From: Cyprinodon diabolis
Taxonomy: Eukaryota > Chordata > Actinopteri > Cyprinodontiformes > Cyprinodontidae
Assembly (NCBI GenBank): GCA_030533445.1
Contig: CM060080.1
Location: 10,210,717-10,274,716 of the forward strand
Length of the DNA: 64,000 nucleotides
Direction: 5' to 3'
A program made the position numbers and the translations under genes. The notes under the pieces were generated by a model. That model was not told the origin of the DNA and searched no databases. It saw only the letters and a program-made list of their open reading frames with translations. Every line of letters begins with the position of its first letter. Positions within the stretch are counted from its first letter, which is position 1. This document shows, one piece after another, positions 34,199 through 44,698 of this stretch.

Positions 34199-35420
34199 CA
34201 CTCACCGGCCACTTTATTAGGTACACCTGTCCAACTGCTCGTTAACACTTAATTTCTAAGCAGCCAATCACATGGCGGCAACTCAGTGCATTTAGGCATG
34301 TAGACATGGTCAAGACAATCTCCTGCAGTTCAAACCGAGCATCAGTATGGGGAAGAAAGGTGATTAGAGTGACTTTGAACGTGGCATGATTGTTGGTGCA
34401 GCAAGGGCTGGTCTGAATATTTCAGAAACTGCTGATCTACTGGGATTTTCACGCACAACCATCTCTAGGGTTTACAGAGAATGGTCCGAAAAAGAAAAAA
34501 CATCCAGTGAGCGGCAGTTCTGTGGGCGGAAATGCCTTGTTGATGCCAGAGGTCAGAGGAGAATGGCCAGACTGGTTCGAGCTGATAGAAGGGCAACAGT
34601 GACTCAAATAACCACCCGTTACAACCAAGGTGGGCAGAAGAGCATCTCTGAACGCACAGTACGTCGAACTTTGAGGCAGATGGGCTACAGCAGCAGAAGA
34701 CCACACCGGGTGCCACTCCTTTCAGCTAAGAACAGGAAACTGAGGCTACAATTTGCACAAGTTCATCAAAATTGGACAATAGAAGATTGGAAAAACGTTG
34801 CCTGGTCTGATGAGTCTCGATTTCTGCTGCGACATTCGGATGGTAGGGTCAGAATTTGGCGTCTACAACATGAAAGCATGGATCTATCCTGCCTTGTATC
34901 AACGGTTCAGGCTGGTGGTGGTGGTGTCATGGTGTGGGGAATATTTTCTTGGCACTCTTTGGGCCCCTTGGTACCAATTGAGCATCGTTGCAACGCCACA
35001 GCCTACCTGAGTATTGTTGCTGACCATGTCCATCCCTTTATGACCACAATGTACCCAACTTCTGATGGCTACTTTCAGCAGGATAATGCGCCATGTCATA
35101 AAGCTGGAATCATCTCACACTGGTTTCTTGAACATGACAATGAGTTCACTGTACTCAAATTTCCTCCACAGTCACCAGATCTCAATCCAATAGAGCATCT
35201 TTGGGATGTGGTGAAACGGGACATTCGCATCATGGATGTGCAGCCGACAAATCTGCGGCAACTGCGTGATGCCATCATGTCAATATGGACCAAACTCCCT
35301 GAGGAATGCTTCCAGCACCTTGTTGACTCTATGCCACGAAGTAATTGAGGCAGTTCTGAAGGCAAAAGGGGGTCCAACCCGTTACTAGCATGGGGTACCT
35401 AATAAAGTGGCTGGTGAGTG
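34199..35420 (+). mobile_element. Tc1/mariner-superfamily transposon, DD36E type, near-complete
   Basis: Inverted terminal repeats of about 26 bp flank the element: CACTCACCGGCCACTTTATT at the left, and at the right the complement of CACTCACCAGCCACTTTATT (one mismatch), both continuing AGGTAC. Each side is bordered by TATA, consistent with a TA duplication. The element is 1222 bp and holds a single transposase gene. This is the best preserved mobile element in the window and is probably a young copy. Confidence 0.95.
34347..35388 (+). pseudogene. Tc1-like DDE transposase (DD36E), two lesions
   Basis: The open part, 34386-35348, encodes 320 residues. A first helix-turn-helix is at residues 12-33 (ISETADLLGFSRTTISRVY) and a second DNA-binding helix region at about 73-101. 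The catalytic triad is D142 (AWSDESRF), D233 (FQQDNAPCH) and E270 (DLNPIEHLWD). There are 36 residues between D233 and E270, against 34 in classical Tc1, which matches the DD36E group. The expected start is the in-frame ATG at 34347, but a TAG at 34365-34367 cuts it off, and ATG 34386 restarts after it. Near 35343 a one-base insertion makes the frame end at MPRSN. The expected last dozen codons lie in the next frame, ending with TAG at 35386-35388. The catalytic domain is intact. Without the first ~13 residues and the proper tail, activity is doubtful. Confidence 0.93.
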
Positions 35421-35504
35421 TATATCTGTTCTCTGATGCGCAGAACGGATCATACTTCTGGGATGGATATATATGTACATTTCCTGGTATTTCAAAAATT
35501 GTGT

Positions 35505-36080
35505 GGGAAAATCTAGAAAATACAGTACTCAAGTAGAAGTAGAAATCTTACTGTTTAAAAATACTTTTGTAGAAGTTAGAGTATCAACTTAAATGTATTA
35601 CTCGAGTAAGAGTACCATTTTTAAAACTACTTAGAGTATAAAAGTAAAAGTAAAGCGGGAAAACATTTACAGATACTTTACAGCACCAGTCTATTAAAGA
35701 AATGTTTTCTACAATTCTGGATGATAATTTCCTTGTCGAATTCCACTTTGCATCATCTTGAAAAACTATTTATTTTGGTATGTATTGCACAACAAGTTGG
35801 TGCAGCACCGAGTCCAACCAGAAATAAATTGTCTGGATATAGCAAATTATTTTAATGTAATTTATTTATTTTTTGTACCAACAGGCTATAACCAAAATGA
35901 GCTCAAATGAAACAAAATTAGCGACTCTATTTTCAAAATGTAAGGAGTAGAAAGTAGAGATAATTGCAAAAATTACAAGTATGATATTGTATACAAAATA
36001 ATTACTCCAGTAAAGGATAGATAGCTCATATTTCTATGTAAGTAAGGTAATGAAGTATTTGTACTTTCTTAAATTTGAAT
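35505..36080. mobile_element. AGTAAAAGTA-rich MITE-like element
   Basis: The left part starts near CAGTACTCAAGTAGAAGTAG and carries TACTCGAGTAAGAGTACC and AAAGTAAAAGTAAAG. The right part has ATTACTCCAGTAAAGG and ends near AATGAAGTATTTGTACTTTC. Clustered (A)GTA repeats at both sides resemble a common fish hAT-like MITE. Exact ends and target duplication were not resolved. Confidence 0.5.
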
Positions 36081-37144
36081 TTATTCTCAATTATTCCAAT
36101 ATTACAGTACTTTTTTATAATACGACATACCTTTGCAGTAAGAGCAGAACTTTAACACTGATGTTTTTTTTAGATATAATAGTAGTTTTTAGGAAAAACA
36201 TCTGTTCTGCTTGTAGGATTTACGCTTATCCATTTTTTTTCTCGCTAAGGATACTTTAAACTTCAATAAATAAGGCAGAAAACATAAAAAAAGGCTTTTT
36301 CACATTTCATTTAATGCAGTTAAGAAACACAAACATAAATAACTTAAGAGGGCCATGAATTTCTGCGCTGATTTGAGAGTTACTTGATAAATAAAAGCTC
36401 TGTTTTTTTGATTTGCAGTCCATGTCACTATGATTGCCACCAATGTTTTATTCTGAACAAGGCTTTTAGAAGGTGGATTTCTGTTGCTGCTGGTAAAGGC
36501 GAAGGTGGAGTGAGCAGCGAGAGAAAGCAACTGGAGTGTAACTGCTCAGGATGGGTGTGTATGCTTGTGTCTGCATTTGTATGTGTTTGTGTTGGGGGAG
36601 TGAAGGTCACCCTGAATGGAGGTGTGCGTTTCTGTGTGTATCTGTGCAGATACCTTTGGAGCGTGTGCGATGGCGCTTATCGTCTGCATCCACCTCCATC
36701 TGCAGGAAAGGCACAAACAAGCTGTTCAACACAACAGACAGCGTGGTGAAATTATCTTTAATTTGGATACATGTTCTCTCAGGTTCAGAGCGCTACTTCC
36801 ACCCTGTCAGACGTTTTAGTTGCCACCTGATGTGCCAGGTGTCATGTAGATGACTGATGGGCAGCATTAGTGTGAATGATTAAAGTGATTTGGAGACTGC
36901 ACACTCAATTCCTCTTTTATTTTCTTACAGGACAGATGTAACCACAAATTGTTTTTGTGAACCAGTTTATAATATATAACATCCAGGCTACTGTTTACCA
37001 ATTCCAGCTACGTTTATATAAAATAAAAAGGTAATAAACCTGTTTTAAATATGAACATTTTCCAGAATAAGATAATTAATGTAACCCCTTTTTAACTTTC
37101 TTTAACAGGAATTCTGACTGTATGCTCATTCGTGTCTTTTTTTA
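36081..37144. other. Non-coding DNA with regulatory-looking segment
   Basis: No gene recognised. About 36650-36900 is GC-balanced and non-repetitive, with paired CACCTG/CAGGTG E-boxes (GCCACCTGATGTGCCAGGTG) and ATTATCTTTAATTTGG, and may be an enhancer-like element. Open frames through the preceding GT-rich tract are artefacts. Confidence 0.45.
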
Positions 37145-37289
37145 ATCAAAACTAGGGCTAAAACAATTAATCAGATTAATTCCAATTAATCAATTATTTA
37201 AAATAATCATCAACTAGTTATAATAATCAATTAATCATTAACAGGAGTATATAGACTGTAAAACATGCATTTAGCTGATCCATTTAGAG

Positions 37290-38581
37290 TAGAGACTGAC
37301 ACGGGAGTGGATTTTCACTCCTGTCCCGTCCCACTCCCACAGAAAAAAATTGTGTCCCGTCCCGATCCCGGGCCAGAGTAGAAATCTAAATCCTGTCCCG
37401 TCCCACTCCTGGTGAAATTACTCCCACTCCCATCCCGCTCCCATTCAGAATGACTTCCGCTCCTGCATCACTCCCATGCTCTGTTCGAAAACCTAGGACG
37501 CGTCCTTAGAAGGCCAGATTCGGAGTACGATTACGTCATTTTAATACATACATTGTTTAGATTTACTTATATATTTCTACCCCTTTTATAGAATAGAATA
37601 GAAAATCCCTTTACTGTCCCACAATGGGCAAATTTACAGCAGCAGAAAGATTATTGAAAATGGTCACACAAATGTGGACCTTAGAAAAATGTATAAGAAT
37701 AACATAATAGGGAAGAGTTAAAAAAAAAAAATAAAATACAATTCTGTAAAGTGTTTTAACAATATAAAACTGGAGAATAAATAACCAATATGCAGCTATG
37801 GACATTTTTACAGTGATGGATATTTGAAAATAGCAGCCACATCAGAGATGTGCAGAATGACAGCAGCAGGTTATTTAACTGACTAAGGTTTCTATCATTA
37901 CATTTGATTTGATTAGTTCCTGCTCCCGGTGGTTGGAACCTTTATTCCACTCTGGATTCTCATCAGTCTTTGTTCACTTTACAATAAAAAAGAAATAAAT
38001 AAACAAACAGTTTTGGAAACTTCGGTTTTCATTCTTTTCCTGCTTTGTGTGTCAACTTTCGCGGTTGCTAAGCAACAGACCTTACGGCGATAAAACCCGC
38101 TGAAGGGTAGACCTGGTCGAATTCACAGCCAAAACTCTTCCGGTCTCCTTGTTTTCACGGACTTCAAAGGATCCAGTCTAAGTAGACCGCGTCCTTGGAG
38201 GATGCAGCCCAGGATTTCAAACAGAGCCCCATTCTTGTTGTTTTTGAGCGCGGGTGAAAAACTCAGAGCGGAATCACTGTTGGTTTTTGGGTCATGTAGT
38301 TTTTTTGACTCGCATTATAGTGTAGGCTTAAAGGAAAAAAACTACAAAATGGCGGCGCCGCGCCAGTACTGGATTTTTTTTCTTTGTATTTTATTTTAAT
38401 TTATTTTTTGGCATTTTTTTTTTAGTTATTATCGGTTTGCTCCCGCTCCCGTCTGCTCCCGTTAATGTTTAATCCTGTACCGTCCCAATCACGTGATCGT
38501 TACTAATACTGACTCCCATCCCACGGGAATCCCACGGGAATCCCGTGACCCATTGGATTCCCGAAAAAATGTCAGTCTCTA
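37290..38581. mobile_element. Inner hAT element nested in the outer hAT
   Basis: The ends are TAGAGACTGACACGGGA and, on the other strand, TAGAGACTGACATTTTTTCG, sharing 12 terminal bases. A perfect 8-bp duplication, ATTTAGAG, is present at 37282-37289 and 38582-38589. Both ends carry dense TCCCGTCCC/ACTCCCA and CCCACGGGAATC repeats. No transposase open frame remains. Its duplication lies inside the outer element, so it inserted later. Confidence 0.92.
37577..37870 (-). mobile_element. LINE 3' tail fragment inside the inner hAT
   Basis: The left edge has TAGAATAGAATAGAA, then AATCCCTTTACTGTCCCAC and GGGCAAATTTACAGCAGC. This is the reverse of a fish LINE 3' end with a pentamer tail. It is the third level of the nest. 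The inner limit is approximate. Confidence 0.55.
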
Positions 38582-38669
38582 ATTTAGAGCAATAATTATA
38601 CCAAAATTTTTTTTAAAAATATATGAACATTTTGCATTTATGTTAGGTCTTTGTGTTTCTCCTTAATTT

Positions 38670-39145
38670 CAGGTTGGCAGGCTTGATGGGTTCCAGCTGT
38701 TACTCCTTGATGACAATCAGTGGTGGCCTTAATATTGGAGCAGTTTCCTGGAGCATGCTGCCAGTTGGTTCCGCTCTCTCAGTGGTAAAACAGGTCAAGC
38801 TCTGCTAGTGAACTAAGCTCCCAGAGTCTCCTCTAATCTCTCCTTGCTTTCGTTCTCCACAGAACCAGATGAGACGCTCACCAGGATCAGGTCCGTTTCC
38901 TCCACCTCCTTGCTGCTCTGGAACTGTCTCCTCTCTGGGGAGTCCATACAGGAACAATAAGCCTACCTGTCCCCCCTCAATCCAACACAGGACCATCCTC
39001 TGGATAAGGATCCAGAACTCAGACTCTCTCTCTCCCTGTTTTTGTCGAAGTTGACTGAGCTCTTCTCCATTTAAGCAGGAAATAAACTGTTAAATCTGCC
39101 TCTGTGTCAGCAGTTGTCGCTTGCTTAAGAGTCTGGTCTAGCAGT
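38670..39145 (+). repeat. LTR-like or gene-fragment-like insert inside the outer hAT
   Basis: The base composition is clearly GC-richer than its surroundings. It has two splice-acceptor-like sites (TCCTTAATTTCAG at about 38660-38672, and TTTCGTTCTCCACAG at about 38849-38863) and an AAATAAACTG polyadenylation-like signal near 39079-39088. I see no convincing protein in any frame, and no clear TG...CA ends or target duplication. It might be a solo LTR or a retroposed fragment. Confidence 0.35.
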
Positions 39146-39355
39146 ATGTCAATTTAAGATAAAAAACTAAAAAAAAATCTTTTACATTTGTCAATCAGCT
39201 CTATTTATAATTTTTAGTTTCATCTTGTTTGATTTCGTAAAAACTTTTCTTTAAGGAACCTTTTGCTATCCAATTATTAGTCGATTAATCGAAAAAAATA
39301 ATCCACATATTAATTATTTTGCAAAATAATCATTAATTGCATCCCTAATCAAAAC

Positions 39356-40068
39356 TTTGTTTGAGTATCTACAAATCACAGATTTTTAAAAAGAAATTGA
39401 ATCCCCTATTATAATAAAAAGGGGTTCAGAGGTTGTGTATGAGTCAGTGTAAAAATTCTCCCTTGGAATCACCAATTGCACTAAGTGCAGAACATCTCTC
39501 TTCCACTCAAAAAGTGTCTTCTCTTCTAAAAGTCAATAAATTATTCCCCAAGTATCTGTGGTGTCATTAGGAAGATTCACTCTTCCTGATCGACAAGCCA
39601 GCCTTCTTTTAAATATACTACTCCAATTAAGTAGATCGACCTCCAGCATCCCAGTGGAGAACTTTTGGATATAACTGGTCAAAAACGAGCAAAACAAGCG
39701 ATTGATTTTCTCTCTCGGCGGGTGGGTGGCAGAAGGGCGATCTGGGGATCTTTTGCCGCTAACAAATAAATCATGGATGTATTCTGAAGGGTGCTTCAAC
39801 ACAAACTTACTTTTAGCACATTTATTTTGATTATGAGTCCTTTTGGGTTATCGACATCTGTCCATGATGAAAAATTTTGAATGTTTTAAATGTCCCGATC
39901 AGAAAAACACTCTTAACAGGGGGTGTTGAAGGCCCCTTCTTATTGGGGTGGGGTTACTAGATGTCACTACTTCCACGACACGAAAACGATGAACTTGTTT
40001 TTCTTAGCTTTTACTTCAACATAGCTTGTTTAATTTTAACTGAAAGCTCTAAAGCGATTTTGGTAAAC
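39356..40068. other. Non-coding DNA
   Basis: No gene or repeat family recognised. Confidence 0.45.
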
Positions 40069-40073
40069 ATGTA

Positions 40074-40164
40074 CAGGGTTTATACAGGAATGAGTAAATG
40101 AGTAACTGAAATTTAATGCTTTATAATGCTCTTTTATTTTCTCTTAGAAATAATTTTAATGCCA

Positions 40165-40236
<72 letters not shown>

Positions 40237-40441
40237 TGTGTTGAAATGAGCATTTTCCCATTCTCTAGCTTTGAAATTGCTTAGAAATAGTTTTTATAAA
40301 TGTATATATAAATAAAGCATTTTAAATGCCACAATAATCACATTTAATTAATTGTAATGCCAATTAAGGCCTTCAAAAAAGAAAAAATTATTTAATGAGT
40401 TTTAAAGATGTAATGACCCCCAGAAACCCTGATGTATTTTT
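40074..40441. mobile_element. CAGGGTTT-ended MITE-like repeat, copy 1
   Basis: The terminal inverted repeat is CAGGGTTT...AAACCCTG. A direct ATGTA lies on each side (40069-40073 and 40442-40446), suggesting a 5-bp duplication. A long (TA)n microsatellite sits inside. A second, enlarged copy lies nested at about 53346-54140, sharing CATTTTCCCATTCTCTAGC and TAATGCCAATTAAGGC. Confidence 0.6.
40169..40233. repeat. (TA)n microsatellite
   Basis: About 32 uninterrupted TA units inside the CAGGGTTT-ended repeat. Confidence 0.95.
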
Positions 40442-40446
40442 TACTG

Positions 40447-42925
40447 ATAATTTGATAAATTCTGTTTTCCTTAAAATCTTATGAGAGATATTGAAATTAT
40501 TAAAATACCAGGGGGTGGGTTGGAAATGACTCAAAATCATTATAAATTACACCGACTGTTTTTGCCAGAACCAATAAACTGACTAACATAGGCTTTCTCA
40601 TAAATTTACACTCTTAACCCTTTTCCCACAAGGCTCCTTCATAAGTTTAATGAATATTTACATTTTTCCCGAAATAGTGCAAGAAATTAATATTCAGATT
40701 CATATTATGCATATTTATTCTTGTGTGCAAATAATCATGATCACAAATAATTAAAATATTTAGAGATTTTAGGGGTTTTATAAAAAAAAGACAGAATTAT
40801 GCCAAACAATATTTTCCTTTTCAAGCGTTTTACATGCCAGTCATCATTTTCATGAATTTTTTTATGGTTGCCAGACCAACACATCTTTCAGTATAAGCCT
40901 ATCACATCAGTAACAGATCATAAATTGTGGAGAAACCTGAGCGCCTCTGAACATTCTTCTGTTATTCCCAGATGCCTCTAAATATTCATGCTTGTGAGGG
41001 ATGGACGATGATGGTGCCCATGTTTGGATGTCTTGTTTTATCAAACTTGATTTATTAACACCATTTTTGCTTTACAGTAGAGCCTCTCAGTCTTAATGGT
41101 GGGTGTCTTTATGCATGCCTGTAAATGTTTCGACATAAAAAAAAATAGAAAGGGGAAACAGGAAGATAGCTTTTAAATCTTCTGAGTGTAAAAAACAGGA
41201 AGAAAGACAGGATTGTTGGTGATTAGAAGTGACTTGTGAGAGAGGAGGTGAAACACAGAATCTCTGCACTACGCAATGCTAAAAGTGCTAATAATTTAGA
41301 TTGCAATCATTAAAAAATATAATTAAATAGCTTAAAACTTGAATGGCTTTCAACACATCCATTGGTTAAAGTAAATACATAAAATAGTGATGTCTTTGTC
41401 TATGATAACTTGATTATTTCACAGGTCACTCAAATCATTCTTGAGGCTTTTTTAAAATGAAATTGTCTCAGGCTATTAAGGTTTTCAGTATTTGTTTCCT
41501 TCATAACATTTCAGTTAGTTTAAAGAAACATTATGTTATATCTTTACAATAGCCTTTTTATTAAACCTTTTACGACTAAAGCATTGTTTGATGAGCAGAC
41601 TGACACCTCAGTAGTTCAGTGCCGATGCATCTATAAATCTGTAGCAGCCATTAAAAATGACCCTTTCCAGTCAAAAGCCAGCCGAATGGCAGCTCACTTT
41701 CCTGTGACTCCCTGCCAAATCCCCTCCAAGATCTTATTCTTTTTATCCTATTCTTATTCTTATTAGATCTTAATGTCCACAAATCATGACTGAAAGAATA
41801 TATTAGTACAAAGATTGATGTTTAAATGGGAATTGTAGGGGACCAGCCAAGGACCCATCAAGGAAAGTGGGGAAATTTTCAATGGCTACTACTGTGTAGC
41901 CAATTTTCCTGAATTTACTTTGGGTCGGCAGATTCTGCACCATTTTGCAGTTTTGACGTCAAGCACGTCAATGTTACACAGTAATTGGGTCCAACCTGGC
42001 TAACACACGAAGCATTATATTCAAGATGGATGTTATGGATACTCAGAAGCGACCATCATCCAGCTCAACCCAGACACCAATGGCAACTCCACGTCAGCTG
42101 AAAAATATATTTAAAAAATCCTTGCTAAGTAAGAGCCGAAGTGCTGCAGTTCTTTGTTTTGGCCACAGGTGGCAGTATCATTAGAAAACTCCATAATGTC
42201 TGTTTAATGTCTGGCCTTTGACTGGACCAATAAACATGTTATTTTCTTTTTGTGCCTTTCTTGTACCCTAGAGTTTTACATAAGAATAACAAAAAACTTT
42301 ATAGTCAACTTAATGACACCAGGGTAGCAATGCATGTCACTGTAAAACCAGCCCAAATCCGTTAATACATTACTTTATTACAGATTTTTGTAAAGTTGTC
42401 ATATATATCTTAGATAAAATAGTATTTCTCCTGCTAACAATTCCAAGCCAGCAACGTAAAAGTCTTCTTGTATTTGAAACTTAACATGTTGCATGCAAAC
42501 TAGAAGATGTAGGGTCTAAGATGAAGCTTTTTGGCTTTTTACAATTCTCCTGTGTAGTCAACCCTGGAATGAAACTATCTTAGATTTGTTTTTCCTCCTT
42601 TATAATTTCATTTTTTGCCAATAAATGATGGACTTTTGCAATGTTTGTTTGACTTCAGTCACATATATCATAACCCCTTAAGGACAAAAATAAAAATGTT
42701 TCATTGGGGAGGAAGGATTACTCCTCTTTACCATATCTTTCCTACAGACAGCACATAATTTTCTTGTTGCAATTTGATGCATGTCTTTGTTGTATCTATA
42801 ACTAAGATCACTTGTGGAAAACATTTGCATGATTTTGCAAGAAAACATCATAAAAATGATTTCGGTGTTATCTTTAAATAATTATATTTCAGTGATCAAG
42901 AGGCTCTATTAAATAAAAATTATTA
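40447..42925. other. AT-rich non-coding DNA
   Basis: No gene or repeat family recognised. The segment at 41820-42190 is GC-balanced but has no open frame or motif I can place. Confidence 0.45.
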
Positions 42926-42930
42926 GATAG

Positions 42931-43715
42931 TGTAATGATCTTGGTTCTGTTGGGTTTTCTCTAAGTTTACAGTTTCATGCTTATCCATGTTTTCTTTTCT
43001 AGCTTTATTGATGTGTTCTGGATTTATTCTAGTTTCTTAGATTTTTCATTGCTTGTCCTCTGTTTCCTCTTTGTGTTTTCTTTTCCCTTGGCTTCCTTGT
43101 CAGCCCAACTCACACCTGCTCCTTATCTGCTCGTTAGTCCTGCCCTTTGTTCAGTCAGCCATAGTTACACTCCCTGTTCAGTCCCTCAGTGCTGGTTCCT
43201 CGTCTTACTTCATCCTACCCTGGCTCCTCATGACTGTTTTCCCTGATGTCTCCATGGTCCTGGTTTGTGTTTAATTCTTATGTTGGTTTTTTGGGTTCCT
43301 GTTTTGATTTACATTTTTAAGTTGGATTTTTGGATTACTGTTTGGCTAACTGTCACCCTTAATTAAACCTTCAAGGATCTCACCCCTGCCTCTCAGCTTC
43401 TGCTTTTGGGTCCTCACAAAAACCTTAAAACCAAATCCTGACAGAAGGAACCAGGCCTGAGGGACTGAACAGGGAGTGTATTTATGGCTGACTGAACAAA
43501 GGGCAGGACTAATGCGCTGATAAGGAGCAGGTGTGAGTTGGGCTTACAAGGAAGCCAAGGAAAAAGAAAACACAAGGGGGAAACAGAGGACAAGCGATGA
43601 AAAATCTACGAAACTAGAATAAATCCAGAACACATCAATAAAGCTAGAAAAGAAAACATGGATAAACATGAAACTGTAAACTTAGAGAAAACTCAACAGA
43701 ACCAAGATCATCACA
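42931..43715. mobile_element. LTR-like palindrome: full unit plus inverted partial unit
   Basis: Positions 42931-43441 form one full TG...CA unit (starts TGTAATGATCTTGG, ends ACCAAATCCTGACA). Positions 43442-43715 are an inverted copy of roughly its first 270 bp, ending GATCATCACA. The arms are about 94% identical by eye. The whole structure is flanked by GATAG at 42926-42930 and 43716-43720, so it appears to have integrated as one piece. Related single units are at 12746-13221 and 21945-22407. Confidence 0.75.
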
Positions 43716-43720
43716 GATAG

Positions 43721-44200
43721 TCAAAGTAATGTTTAAAATTTCTGCATCTGATGTGAAACATTATCAACGCTTTGGTTCAAAAGTAAAATTTGTTCATATT
43801 TAAATTATGGGTCCAATAAACTTTGCTTTCATCTGCTAATCCTGAACAATTCACATCGGTAAGTCAAGATGTGAATTTCTGCCCTGTTTTTTTTAGAATA
43901 AAGCAGAATATGCTGAGGAATATGCTGAGGAACATCAGGATATGGTTGATAAGTCCGACTCTAAATATATCTGTCCCTGGTCAGATCCAGTGTTTGACAG
44001 CTACCAGCTAGCTTTACTTTATTCCTAAGTGTGTCTTTTCCTTACATCCCTGCCTCACATTACAGTGGATATATATACCCAGTAATAACAGCTTTGCATC
44101 AAATACATTGATGTTTTTGTTGCTTGACACTTGGAAGGGCTTAACATTCCTGTTGGAGAACAAGAGAAGGTCCTGGTCAAGATAGCTGCAAGGTTTTAAG
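43721..44200. other. Non-coding DNA
   Basis: Nothing recognised between the LTR-like palindrome and the Penelope-like insertion. Confidence 0.45.
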
Positions 44201-44213
44201 ATATGGAAATGAA

Positions 44214-44685
44214 TTCCGAAAAATTCAAAAAATATCCACTGGACTTGGTTCTCAAGATTTGAAGACGTTTCGCCACCTCTCATGGAAGCTTTCTCAATTC
44301 AAATGTCTGGATCCGCAGTGAGTTTGAGTCTTATATGGACAAGGCCTGTATTGTTTGGAAACATGCAAATGGTAACCGATGAATGGGTCATTTAGTTCCA
44401 TCGTTAAGCTGTAATATCTGAACCTGTCTATGATTCTAGGGGTCGGTCGTTAAAGGGGGGATTGTCGTTTAACGACAATTCATCGGTTACCATTTGCATG
44501 TTTCCAAACAATACAGGCCTTGTCCATATAAGACTCAAACTCACTGCGGATCCAGACATTTGAATTGAGAAAGTTTCCATGAGAGGTGGCGAAACGTCTT
44601 CAAATCTTGAGAACCAGGTCCAGTGGATATTTTTTGAATTTTTACGGAATGACTATGACCTGGATGACTGAGAACCTTCATCGGC
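44214..44685. mobile_element. Penelope-like inverted-repeat insertion with 13-bp TSD
   Basis: Two arms of about 170 bp, 44214-44384 and 44479-44650, are near-perfect inverted copies. They share TGGTTCTCAAGATTTGAAGA-type ends and TAAGACTCAAACTCACTGCG. A spacer of about 90 bp separates them. The right arm continues into GACCTGGATGACTGAGAACC, a tail I associate with fish Penelope-like retroelements. An exact 13-bp direct repeat, ATATGGAAATGAA, flanks the insert at 44201-44213 and 44686-44698, indicating target-primed retrotransposition. The RT and GIY-YIG coding region is absent. Confidence 0.72.
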
Positions 44686-44698
44686 ATATGGAAATGAA

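Larger units (their letters stand above)
37153..39347. mobile_element. Outer hAT element, interrupted by a second hAT and other insertions
   Basis: The left end is TAGGGCTAAAACAATTAAT. The right end on the other strand is TAGGGATGCAATTAATGATT. A perfect 8-bp duplication, ATCAAAAC, flanks it at 37145-37152 and 39348-39355. Subterminal ATTAATC/GATTAATCG motifs occur on both sides (37170-37250 and 39280-39345). The original short MITE has been expanded by an inner hAT at 37290-38581 and by an LTR-like insert at about 38670-39145. Confidence 0.88.

Noticed and set aside
34449..35377. Several minus-strand open frames over the Tc1 gene
   Set aside because: Shadows of the plus-strand transposase.
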